A DNA stretch of 5,579 bases from contig JAUWTX010000159.1 of assembly GCA_030614505.1 (NCBI GenBank), positions 1-5,579 of the forward strand. The letters run 5' to 3'. The notes beneath the pieces were generated by a model that was not told where the DNA came from, ran no database searches, and worked only from the letters and a program-made list of their open reading frames with translations. This document shows, piece by piece, positions 1 to 5,579 of the stretch. Within the stretch, counting starts at the first letter, position 1. Each line of letters begins with the position of its first letter. This stretch comes from Desulfuromonadales bacterium (GTDB lineage Bacteria > Desulfobacterota > Desulfuromonadia > Desulfuromonadales > BM103). The translations under genes were made by a program, and so were the position numbers.

Positions 1-1008
1 ATTGCCGGTGAGATTACCACCAGCGCTTATGTGGACATGCCGCAGATTGTTCGTCAGACCATCAAAGAAATCGGCTACGACGATTCCGCCATGGGGTTTG
101 ACTGTGAAACCTGTGCGGTCTTGACAACAATCGATCGCCAGTCTCCCGATATTTCCCAAGGTGTGACGGAAGGTGAGGGTCTGTTTGCCGAACAGGGTGC
201 CGGCGATCAGGGGCTGATGTTCGGCTATGCCTGTAATGAAACTCCTGAATTGATGCCGATGCCGATCACCTTTGCCCATAAGCTGACCAAGCGCCTTGCT
301 GATGTGCGTAAGAGCGGGTTGCTCAACTTCCTGCGTCCTGACGGCAAGTCGCAAGTTTCGATTCAGTACATCAATGACAAGCCGGTACGGGTCGATACGG
401 TGGTTGTCTCTTCGCAACATGCGCCGGATGTTACCTATGAAAACCTCAAGGAATCGATTATCGAGGAGGTTGTGCGTAAAGTAATTCCTGCTGATCTTCT
501 TGATGAGAACACCAAGTACTTTATCAACCCGACTGGTCGTTTCGTGATTGGCGGACCGATGGGTGATTGTGGCCTGACCGGTCGTAAAATTATTGTCGAC
601 ACTTACGGTGGGCAAGGTTCCCACGGTGGCGGTGCCTTCTCTGGTAAGGATCCGTCCAAGGTCGACCGTAGCGCCTCTTACATGGCTCGTTATGTTGCCA
701 AGAATATTGTCGCCGCAGGTATTGCTGATAAATGTGAAGTACAGCTTGCCTATGCCATCGGTGTTGCCGAGCCGGTTTCAGTTATGGTCAACGCCTTCGG
801 TACAGGTAAAATTCCGTCTGACGAGATCGCCCGGGTTGTTCGCGAAGAATTCGACATGCGTCCTCGCGCAATCGTTGAAACTCTCGATCTGTTGCGTCCG
901 ATATACCTTAAAACCGCTGCATATGGACATTTCGGCCGCGAGCTTCCAGAGTTTACCTGGGAACGTACCGATCGTATCAAATCTTTGCAGACGCGTGCCG
1001 GGATCTGA
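1..1008 (+). CDS. metK: S-adenosylmethionine synthetase, 5'-truncated by window edge
   Basis: MetK makes S-adenosylmethionine from methionine and ATP, releasing phosphate and pyrophosphate, in the cytoplasm. The frame is open from base 1 (IAGEITTSAYVDM...) to TGA at 1006-1008, giving 335 residues. By comparison with the ~385-residue family, about 50 N-terminal residues lie outside the window, including the first ATP-binding motif; the GTG at base 31 is internal and not a start. Visible family motifs are GEITT at the left edge, GAGDQGLMFGYA (nt 196 onward), FINPTGRFVIGGPMGDCGLTGRK (middle), the glycine-rich phosphate-binding GGGAFSGKDPSKVDRSA (nt 625 onward) and the C-terminal TAAYGHFGRE. The sequence resembles Geobacter-group MetK as I remember it. 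It is followed by its own terminator, so it is probably transcribed separately from the downstream glycosyltransferase. Identity is essentially certain; the start cannot be seen. Confidence 0.98.
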   Translation: MAGEITTSAYVDMPQIVRQTIKEIGYDDSAMGFDCETCAVLTTIDRQSPDISQGVTEGEGLFAEQGAGDQGLMFGYACNETPELMPMPITFAHKLTKRLADVRKSGLLNFLRPDGKSQVSIQYINDKPVRVDTVVVSSQHAPDVTYENLKESIIEEVVRKVIPADLLDENTKYFINPTGRFVIGGPMGDCGLTGRKIIVDTYGGQGSHGGGAFSGKDPSKVDRSASYMARYVAKNIVAAGIADKCEVQLAYAIGVAEPVSVMVNAFGTGKIPSDEIARVVREEFDMRPRAIVETLDLLRPIYLKTAAYGHFGRELPEFTWERTDRIKSLQTRAGI

Positions 1009-1018
1009 TTGCGTTGCA

Positions 1019-1039
1019 AGCTCCATTCTGATGGAAGCT
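1019..1039 (+). other. Small hairpin in the metK 3' untranslated region
   Basis: Bases 1019-1026 (AGCTCCAT) pair with 1031-1039 (ATGGAAGCT), leaving one bulged A at 1035 and a TCTG tetraloop. It starts 10 bases after the metK stop and lies just upstream of the terminator. It has no U tract and is not itself a terminator. It could act as a 3'-end stabiliser or be incidental. Confidence 0.35.
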
Positions 1040-1055
1040 AGAAAAGGTAGTTGAG

Positions 1056-1090
1056 CGGGCGGATCGTAATACGGTCCGCCCGTTTGCGTT
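1056..1090 (+). terminator. Rho-independent terminator after metK
   Basis: An 11-bp GC-rich stem pairs 1056-1066 (CGGGCGGATCG) with 1072-1082 (CGGTCCGCCCG), with one G-U wobble and a five-base loop TAATA. It is followed by a short, imperfect T run (TTTGCGTT). The stem is strong but the U tract weak, so some read-through into the glycosyltransferase gene is possible. Confidence 0.75.
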
Positions 1091-1145
1091 CGATATCAGC
1101 CCGCTAGTGTTGATACTCAACCCGTTGTATTGGAACTCAGCAGTA

Positions 1146-2234
1146 ATGTCAAAACCAGGCCTTTCCATAATTATCCCGACTCTTAATGAATCTGAGGCTT
1201 TGCCTCTGTTGCTGAATGACCTTTTGCATCAGCAGGGGATCACTTTTGAAGTGATTGTCTCTGATGGTGGTTCTGCTGATGCGACCTGTCAGTTGGCCAA
1301 GGACTTTTTTGCAACAGGCCAGTTGCCGGGAGCCTGTCTTATTGGACAAAGTGGTCGAGGGCGGCAAATGAACGCCGGCGTGTCGGTGGCAACTGCCGAT
1401 TGGCTGCTTTTCTTACATGCTGATAGCCGGCTTGGCGATGAATCCCAGTTGCAGGCGGCGCTTGAGTTTATCCAAAGGCATCAACAGCAGGAAGCTTCGG
1501 ATGCCTCGGCTGGACACTTTCCTCTGCGTTTTGATTCACCTGATGGTGGTGATGGTTTTGGCCTGTATTTTTACGAAGCCAAGACACATCTCGGACGTCC
1601 TGGTTGTATCAATGGTGATCAAGGCCTGTTGTTGACAAAATCTTTCTTTTCCAGAGTCGGTCCGTTTCGGGAGGACTTACCAATCATGGAAGATACGTCT
1701 CTGGCGGAGTTAATCCGTGTCAATGGTCAATGGTTACTGCTTCCCGGGAAGATTGTGACCTCAGCTCGACGTTTTCATGTTGAAGGGCTCAAGGCCCGTC
1801 AGACGCTCAATGCTTTGATGATGAATTTCCTTGCGATTGGATGGCTGGATTTTTTTGATAAAGCCCCTGATATCTATCGCCAGCAGGATCGAACTCAGCC
1901 ACTTCAATTGCATCCTTTCTTTGTTTTGATAAGGGATCTCTTCGCTGATATGCCGTTGCGAAAGAGATGGGGACTGTGGTTGGCAACCGGAGGTTACGTA
2001 CGCAGTCAGGCCTGGCAACTCGGCTTGGCTCTGGACTGCCGCAGGGCCTATCGGCAGGGTATTGAGCCGGGGCATCAATCAGACGGTTGGCTGAACTGGT
2101 TTGATCGCTGGTTTGATCCACTGACGAACCATTATGTCGGGCGTGCATTGACTGCATTGCTGGTTAAGATATGGTCCTTGTGGCAGATTAGGTGTAAACC
2201 TGTAAAGCATATACAATCGGAAACAGAATGTTAA
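1146..2234 (+). CDS. Family-2 glycosyltransferase, rSAM/selenodomain-associated transferase 2 type, with C-terminal extension
   Basis: Predicted cytoplasmic GT-A fold glycosyltransferase of 362 residues; substrate unknown. The N-terminus is a classic GT2 nucleotide-sugar site: LSIIIPTLNE (residues 6-15), VSDGGSADAT (38-47), GRGRQMNAG (70-78) and LLFLHADSRL (87-96), where HAD stands at the DxD metal position. GDQG (157-160), PIMED (179-183) and TSARRF (205-210) match the family I know as TIGR04283, which is often found near radical-SAM/selenodomain or arsenosugar genes. That family is normally about 220-240 residues; here some 120 Trp-rich residues follow (WLNWFDRWFD, residues near 312-321), with no domain I recognise. 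I chose ATG 1146 because the conserved fold begins immediately after it; a GTG at 1107 would add 13 unconserved residues. The Shine-Dalgarno is poor (TGGA at 1131-1134). It lies between metK and ahcY on the same strand. Fold confidence is high, precise role low. Confidence 0.85.
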   Translation: MSKPGLSIIIPTLNESEALPLLLNDLLHQQGITFEVIVSDGGSADATCQLAKDFFATGQLPGACLIGQSGRGRQMNAGVSVATADWLLFLHADSRLGDESQLQAALEFIQRHQQQEASDASAGHFPLRFDSPDGGDGFGLYFYEAKTHLGRPGCINGDQGLLLTKSFFSRVGPFREDLPIMEDTSLAELIRVNGQWLLLPGKIVTSARRFHVEGLKARQTLNALMMNFLAIGWLDFFDKAPDIYRQQDRTQPLQLHPFFVLIRDLFADMPLRKRWGLWLATGGYVRSQAWQLGLALDCRRAYRQGIEPGHQSDGWLNWFDRWFDPLTNHYVGRALTALLVKIWSLWQIRCKPVKHIQSETEC

Positions 2235-2250
2235 CTGCTCAACTAACGAA

Positions 2251-2278
2251 TTGATCCGAATGATTGCATAGATTGAAT
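2251..2278 (+). promoter_or_regulatory. Weak candidate promoter upstream of ahcY
   Basis: In the 76-base gap before ahcY, TTGATC (2251-2256) and TTGAAT (2273-2278) are separated by 16 bases, each a partial match (4/6) to sigma70 hexamers. No terminator lies between the glycosyltransferase and ahcY, so ahcY could also be co-transcribed with it. I looked for a SAH- or SAM-riboswitch in this gap; it is too short and lacks the conserved motifs. Confidence 0.25.
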
Positions 2279-2294
2279 ACAACGAATACTTACA

Positions 2295-2301
2295 TAAGGA
2301 G
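2295..2301 (+). promoter_or_regulatory. Ribosome-binding site of ahcY
   Basis: TAAGGAG, 9 bases before the ATG at 2311, is a strong Shine-Dalgarno sequence and fixes the ahcY start. Confidence 0.85.
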
Positions 2302-2310
2302 AATTTTACA

Positions 2311-3768
2311 ATGACAGACAAGCAAGATTTTAAAGTATTAGACATTTCCCTGGCAGCCTGGGGCCGTAAGGAAATGGACCTGGCCGAAATTGAAATGCCA
2401 GGATTGATGTCCTTGCGCGAGGAATACCGTAGTCAGCAACCTCTCAAAGGTGCACGAATCACCGGTTCACTGCACATGACGATTCAGACCGCTGTGCTCA
2501 TTGAAACTCTGCTCGATCTCGGCGCTCAGGTGCGTTGGGCCTCGTGTAATATTTTTTCGACTCAGGACCAGGCTGCTGCAGCAGTTGCCGTGGGTCGTGA
2601 AGGCACACCGGAGACCCCCAAAGGTATCCCGGTGTTTGCTTGGATGGGGGAAACGCTTAATGAATACTGGTGGTGTACCGAACAAGCATTGAACTGGCCG
2701 GATGGGGCGTTGCCGAATATGATCCTTGATGATGGTGGCGATGCGACCATGATGGTCCTCTACGGCAGTGAGTGGCAGGAGCAGGGCGTGCCAGCCTGCA
2801 ATGCTGACGATCCGGAAGATTGGCTCGAACTCGTCAGTTGTCTCAGGAACTCAATCGAAGGCAAGACGATCGATTGGACTGCCATCTGCAATTCGATCAA
2901 GGGCGTGACTGAGGAGACCACAACCGGTGTCCATCGTCTCTACCAGCTACAGAAAGAGGGCAAACTGCCGTTTCCGGCGATGAACGTCAACGACTCGGTA
3001 ACCAAGAGCAAGTTCGACAATGTTTACGGTTGCCGCCATAGTCTTGTCGACGGCATCATGCGGGCTACCGACGTTATGATCTCCGGCAAGGTTGCTGTGG
3101 TCTGTGGTTATGGTGATGTCGGCAAGGGTTGCTGCCAGTCCCTGCGCGGCCAGGGTGCACGCGTGATCGTTACCGAAATCGATCCGATTTGTGCTTTACA
3201 GGCCCTGATGGAGGGTTACGAAGTGAAGACCCTTGAGGATGTGGTCACCGAGGCTGATATTTTTGTCACCACAACCGGTAACAAGGATGTGATCCGTGTT
3301 GAGCACATGGCGCAGATGAAGCATAATGCCATTGTCGGCAATATCGGTCATTTCGACAACGAGATCGAGATGGCGCCTCTGGCGAAAGTGGCCGGGATCG
3401 AAAAGGTTAACATCAAGAATCCTCGTGAGCATGGCAATCAGGTTGATCAGTGGATATTCCCAGATGGCCATGCGGTTATTGTGCTGGCCGAAGGACGACT
3501 GCTCAACCTTGGTTGTGCCACCGGCCATCCCTCTTTTGTCATGTCTAACAGTTTCAGTAATCAGGTGATCGCTCAGATAGAACTCTTCCTGCATCCTGAA
3601 AGCTATGAGAATGAGGTCTATGTCCTGCCGAAGAGTCTTGACGAAAAGGTAGCCCGACTGCATCTCGGCAAACTTGGTGCAAGATTGACGACGCTCACTA
3701 AGGAGCAGGCAGAGTACCTCGGTTTGCCGGTGGAAGGGCCGTATAAGGCTGATTCTTATCGTTATTGA
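2311..3768 (+). CDS. ahcY: S-adenosylhomocysteine hydrolase (adenosylhomocysteinase)
   Basis: AhcY reversibly cleaves S-adenosylhomocysteine to homocysteine and adenosine using tightly bound NAD+, removing the product inhibitor of SAM-dependent methyltransferases. The 485-residue protein is full length for the longer bacterial form, which carries an insert relative to the ~430-residue animal enzyme. In order: the substrate-domain segment GSLHMTIQTAVLIETL (52-67), CNIFSTQDQAAAA (79-91), DDGGD (140-144), EETTTGVHRLY (201 onward), NVNDSVTKSKFDN (225-237) with K232 and D236 at the catalytic Lys/Asp positions, the NAD-binding Rossmann motif GYGDVGKG (266-273), and NPREHGNQVD further on. It ends KADSYRY (479-485), where K479 and Y483 match the residues that reach into the NAD site of the neighbouring subunit in the tetramer. 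With metK in the same neighbourhood it completes the SAM recycling theme. A strong terminator follows directly. Confidence 0.98.
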   Translation: MTDKQDFKVLDISLAAWGRKEMDLAEIEMPGLMSLREEYRSQQPLKGARITGSLHMTIQTAVLIETLLDLGAQVRWASCNIFSTQDQAAAAVAVGREGTPETPKGIPVFAWMGETLNEYWWCTEQALNWPDGALPNMILDDGGDATMMVLYGSEWQEQGVPACNADDPEDWLELVSCLRNSIEGKTIDWTAICNSIKGVTEETTTGVHRLYQLQKEGKLPFPAMNVNDSVTKSKFDNVYGCRHSLVDGIMRATDVMISGKVAVVCGYGDVGKGCCQSLRGQGARVIVTEIDPICALQALMEGYEVKTLEDVVTEADIFVTTTGNKDVIRVEHMAQMKHNAIVGNIGHFDNEIEMAPLAKVAGIEKVNIKNPREHGNQVDQWIFPDGHAVIVLAEGRLLNLGCATGHPSFVMSNSFSNQVIAQIELFLHPESYENEVYVLPKSLDEKVARLHLGKLGARLTTLTKEQAEYLGLPVEGPYKADSYRY

Positions 3769-3789
3769 TCTTCGTCTCAACGATTGACG

Positions 3790-3831
3790 AAAAAGCCGGT
3801 GCCGATGTGAGTTGGCACTGGCTTTTTGTTT
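3790..3831 (+). terminator. Rho-independent terminator after ahcY
   Basis: A 14-bp stem pairs 3790-3803 (AAAAAGCCGGTGCC) with 3814-3827 (GGCACTGGCTTTTT), containing one G-T wobble and a ten-base loop. The T run TTTTTGTTTGTT follows. It begins 21 bases after the ahcY stop. A competing 6-bp hairpin (TTCGTC 3771-3776 with GACGAA 3786-3791) shares two bases with the base of this stem. It separates ahcY from the selenoprotein gene. Confidence 0.9.
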
Positions 3832-3915
3832 GTTCTGAATCCGGGTGAAGCCATCGGCAAAACAACCGTGCAACAGATTTAATCTCAGCATGGTGAAATA
3901 AGTGACAGAACGCTC

Positions 3916-3945
3916 TTGACATCTTATATATATGGATATTATATT
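3916..3945 (+). promoter_or_regulatory. Sigma70-type promoter of the selenoprotein gene
   Basis: A perfect -35 hexamer TTGACA (3916-3921) and TATATT (3940-3945, 5/6 match to TATAAT) are separated by 18 bases. The spacer and -10 region are very AT-rich (ATATATAT, GG, then ATATTATAT, about 3926-3944), an imperfect dyad that could hold a regulator site. It lies about 30 bases before the start codon and after the ahcY terminator, implying independent transcription of the small gene. Confidence 0.75.
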
Positions 3946-3963
3946 TATTGTAGAAAATTTATG

Positions 3964-3970
3964 AGGAGGA
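3964..3970 (+). promoter_or_regulatory. Ribosome-binding site of the selenoprotein gene
   Basis: AGGAGGA, ending 4 bases before the ATG at 3975, is a near-perfect Shine-Dalgarno sequence. It fixes the start of a frame that an automatic caller would stop after 34 codons at the internal TGA. Confidence 0.88.
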
Positions 3971-3974
3971 ACAC

Positions 3975-4268
3975 ATGAGTATACTGACAATCACTGAAAC
4001 TGCACGTGAACAATTTGAACAGCTGTTGCAGGAAAACCCGGGTAAATTCCTTCGTGTTGTTTTTGAAGGTTTTGGCTGAGGCGGTCCCAGCCTGGGATTA
4101 GTTCTGGATGAACTAAAAGATGAAAAGCAGACTGTCGCGGTCAATGGCATTGATCTGATGATTGCAGAGAATGTTCTCTCGTTCACCAAGGGACATGAGA
4201 TCGATTACATCAACAATGCTTATTCTCAAGGGTTTTCTATCACACCGACAACCGGGGGATGCTGCTGA
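3975..4268 (+). CDS. HesB/IscA-like selenoprotein (TGA at 4077-4079 read as selenocysteine)
   Basis: The gene encodes a 97-residue HesB/IscA-like (A-type iron-sulfur carrier fold) protein when TGA 4077-4079 is read as selenocysteine U35; the final stop is TGA 4266-4268. It starts MSILTITETAREQFEQLL, matching the N-terminal helix of the family, then has VVFEGFG-U-GGPSLGLVLDE (28-46), where U35 sits at the position of the first conserved cysteine of IscA. It continues through a beta-rich region (VNGIDLMIAENVL) to GFSITPTTGGCC, ending in a cysteine pair C96-C97 near where IscA carries its last two cysteines. Reading continues without other stops, and homology-like features are found on both sides of the TGA, so it is not a stop codon. 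A SECIS hairpin lies 25 bases downstream. HesB-like proteins are a known bacterial selenoprotein family; their function is not settled, and a redox or metal/Fe-S role is inference. Own promoter, strong RBS and terminator make it monocistronic. Confidence 0.9.
4098..4116 (+). promoter_or_regulatory. Bacterial SECIS element within the coding region
   Basis: A perfect 7-bp stem pairs TTAGTTC (4098-4104) with GAACTAA (4110-4116) and closes a five-base loop TGGAT. The G in the second loop position is the feature recognised in bacterial SECIS elements by SelB. The loop begins 25 bases after the TGA, inside the known working range (roughly 16-37 bases). The stem uses the leucine codons TTA (4098-4100) and CTA (4113-4115), as expected if base pairing limits codon choice. 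It recruits the SelB-tRNA(Sec) complex so that the TGA is decoded; this role is inferred from structure. Confidence 0.85.
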
Positions 4269-4310
4269 TTCACACAGACATTGTCGTAATACATCTGCTG
4301 CGTAATGAGT

Positions 4311-4344
4311 AAAAGCCCCGCTCAGTTAACTGAACGGGGCTTTT
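4311..4344. terminator. Bidirectional terminator between selenoprotein gene and lptG
   Basis: AAAAGCCCCG (4311-4320) pairs perfectly with CGGGGCTTTT (4335-4344); after one C/A mismatch, TCAG (4322-4325) pairs with CTGA (4330-4333) around a TTAA loop. The A run on one side and T run on the other give a U tract in both directions. It sits 42 bases after the selenoprotein stop and 40 bases after the lptG stop, serving both convergent units. Confidence 0.9.
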
Positions 4345-4384
4345 CTGTGATCGGGTTCTATCCACATTGCAGGAATATGGCATG

Positions 4385-5470
4385 TTAACTCTGGATTCTT
4401 AAAAAGAACCAGGTGCCGATCAAAGCCATCAGGATATTGGCCGACCAGGCTGCAACCATTGGTGGCAAAATAGCGATAGCACCAAAGACTGCGAAGACAG
4501 AATGAAGGATAAAGTAGACGACGAAGATGATCAGGCTGATGACAATGCCGAGAGAGAAGCTGGCATTACGACCACGTTGCAGGGCGAAGGGAATGCCGAT
4601 CAGGACCATGATGATCGGGATGGCTGATTTGGCAAAACGTATGTGTTTTTCCACCTGGTAAGCTTTTGGATCGTAACCTTCTTCTTGAAGTTTTTCCGAT
4701 AGCTGGAGTAATTCGCCGACGGTCAGATCTTCCGGACGGTTCCAGAGTTGTAGTATTTCAGAGGGTTGGCGTTTGAGATCAACGATCAATTGTGATTGCT
4801 GAGCAAAAGAAGAGACGGCTCTGGTTTCAGGTACAAATTCCCAGATGACAGCTTCACTGAGACGCCACTGGCCGTTAACCGTGTGTTGCGCCTTTTCGGC
4901 CTGAATGCGTTTAGTCGGCATGAAATTGTCATTGAATTCCACAATCGTAAGACCAAGCACAACACCTTTCGTCGGGAAAGATTGGTTGACGCTGATAATA
5001 CGATTACCGTCGCGGAAATAAAGGTCTTTACTGGATATGTTCTGCGAAGCGTTCCCCCTGATTTCGGTGCGCAGTATATAATTTGATTCCCGGGAGGACC
5101 AGGGAACCAACCAGAGATTTGATAACATTACAAGGAGGGCAAGAACCAGACTGCCTAGAAAGAGAGGACGGCTGATACGACTGAAACTGACGCCACCACT
5201 GAGCATGGCTGTCAGTTGACTTGAGCGGGAAAAGCCACCGATCGTTGTAAAAGTGGCGAGCAATACGGCCATCGGCAGGGAGTTGGAGATGATCAACGGC
5301 AAAAGGTGTAACGGGTAGAGCAAGTAGTATTTCAACTCGGCCTGATGCTCTATAAAGTCATCTATGGTCTCCATAAACTGAATCAGACCATAGAGCAAGA
5401 CTAACGTCAGCAGAACAAGAGCCAGGTTTCTGACAAAGGTATTCAGGATATAACGGTCAAGAGTCGACAT
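4385..5470 (-). CDS. lptG: LPS export ABC transporter permease LptG
   Basis: LptG pairs with LptF as the inner-membrane permease of the LptB2FG transporter, which extracts lipopolysaccharide and passes it via LptC to the periplasmic bridge. The protein has 361 residues, normal for the family (YjgP/YjgQ). Six membrane segments are visible: about 13-33, 52-78, 103-123, 282-298, 305-333 and 336-357, with the periplasmic beta-jellyroll domain between the third and fourth (about 124-250). The stretch GGFSRSSQLTAMLSGGVSFSRI (78-99) is the cytoplasmic coupling region that contacts LptB. I chose the ATG at 5468-5470 because MSTLDRYILNTFVRNL matches the typical LptG N-terminus; an in-frame ATG at 5540-5542 would add 24 residues lying within the lptF coding region. 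There is no good Shine-Dalgarno, and the start overlaps the lptF end, suggesting translational coupling. LptG rather than LptF is inferred from gene order and N-terminus. Confidence 0.93.
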   Translation of the reverse strand: MSTLDRYILNTFVRNLALVLLTLVLLYGLIQFMETIDDFIEHQAELKYYLLYPLHLLPLIISNSLPMAVLLATFTTIGGFSRSSQLTAMLSGGVSFSRISRPLFLGSLVLALLVMLSNLWLVPWSSRESNYILRTEIRGNASQNISSKDLYFRDGNRIISVNQSFPTKGVVLGLTIVEFNDNFMPTKRIQAEKAQHTVNGQWRLSEAVIWEFVPETRAVSSFAQQSQLIVDLKRQPSEILQLWNRPEDLTVGELLQLSEKLQEEGYDPKAYQVEKHIRFAKSAIPIIMVLIGIPFALQRGRNASFSLGIVISLIIFVVYFILHSVFAVFGAIAILPPMVAAWSANILMALIGTWFFLRIQS

Positions 5471-5579
5471 TTTCACGAGCTCGTTTCTGCAAAGAGAGCA
5501 GTGTCTGGTCAATCCAGGTGGCCAGAAAGTTCGGTTTCTCAAGCGAAGACCTGCGGAGGAAGAAAATTCCTATGCCGCC
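5457..5579 (-). CDS. lptF: C-terminal end of LptF-like LPS export permease, cut by window edge
   Basis: Reading the - strand from base 5579, an open frame of 40 codons (GGIGIFFLRRSSLEKPNFL... ending KRARENVDS) reaches TGA at 5459-5457. The hydrophobic GGIGIFF followed by basic LRR and an EKP segment looks like the end of the last membrane helix plus the cytoplasmic tail of LptF-type permeases. Its stop lies 14 bases inside lptG, the tight lptF-lptG arrangement seen in many Gram-negative bacteria. Only the tail is visible, so the name depends largely on its position upstream of lptG. Confidence 0.72.
   Translation of the reverse strand, partial: GGIGIFFLRRSSLEKPNFLATWIDQTLLSLQKRARENVDS

Noticed and set aside
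1109..1121. GTTGA-TAC-TCAAC dyad upstream of the glycosyltransferase as an operator or attenuator
   Set aside because: A 5-bp arm with a three-base centre is expected by chance, and no clear promoter overlaps it.
2235..2310. A SAM or SAH riboswitch before ahcY
   Set aside because: The gap is only 76 bases, AT-rich, and lacks the conserved GC-rich helices and motifs of known SAM or SAH riboswitches.
3961..3978. A five-codon leader ORF (ATG at 3961, TGA at 3976) overlapping the selenoprotein start
   Set aside because: It has no ribosome-binding site of its own and consists mainly of the Shine-Dalgarno read as codons.
3196..3990. A long - strand open frame of 264 codons opposite ahcY
   Set aside because: It is antisense to a well-conserved ahcY, its product shows no recognisable domain, and it crosses the ahcY terminator.
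4077..4079. The TGA as a nonsense mutation or sequencing error making a pseudogene
   Set aside because: A SECIS hairpin with correct spacing and loop G follows, the TGA falls at a position normally held by Cys, and all other gene signals are intact.
4266..4289. The terminal TGA as a second selenocysteine, extending the protein to TAA at 4287-4289
   Set aside because: No suitable hairpin with a loop G lies 16-37 bases downstream; the next strong hairpin is the terminator, too far away. The added residues do not look family-like.

Overview
The window looks like chromosomal DNA of a Desulfuromonadales-type bacterium (the Geobacter/Desulfuromonas/Pelobacter group, formerly Deltaproteobacteria). 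This rests on the MetK and AhcY sequences as I remember their relatives, on a Gram-negative LPS-export gene pair, and on a selenocysteine-containing HesB/IscA-like gene of a kind known from that group. The genus is inference. All genes are intact apart from the two cut by the window edges, and I see no mobile element, CRISPR array, rRNA or tRNA.

Layout, left to right. (1) The 3' part of metK (S-adenosylmethionine synthetase, + strand, N-terminus cut off), followed by a hairpin and a rho-independent terminator. (2) A family-2 glycosyltransferase of the 'rSAM/selenodomain-associated transferase 2' type with an unusual tryptophan-rich C-terminal extension (+). (3) ahcY (S-adenosylhomocysteine hydrolase, +), ending in a strong terminator. 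(4) A short separate transcription unit with its own sigma70-like promoter and strong Shine-Dalgarno, encoding a 97-residue HesB/IscA-like protein. An in-frame TGA at 4077-4079 is predicted to be read as selenocysteine, with a matching bacterial SECIS hairpin just downstream. (5) A symmetrical bidirectional terminator. (6) On the - strand, lptG and, at the right edge, the last 40 codons of lptF, overlapping lptG by 14 bases.

Functionally, metK and ahcY are two arms of the activated methyl cycle: SAM is made by MetK, and the SAH left after methylation is cleaved by AhcY to homocysteine and adenosine. The glycosyltransferase between them belongs to a family often linked to SAM- and selenium-related or arsenosugar gene neighbourhoods, but its role here is not established. 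LptF/LptG form the inner-membrane permease of the LPS transport machine. The main point for a reader is the selenoprotein: any standard gene caller splits or misses it because of the internal TGA, yet the reading frame, promoter, ribosome-binding site, SECIS geometry, C-terminal cysteine pair and terminator all support one intact gene.
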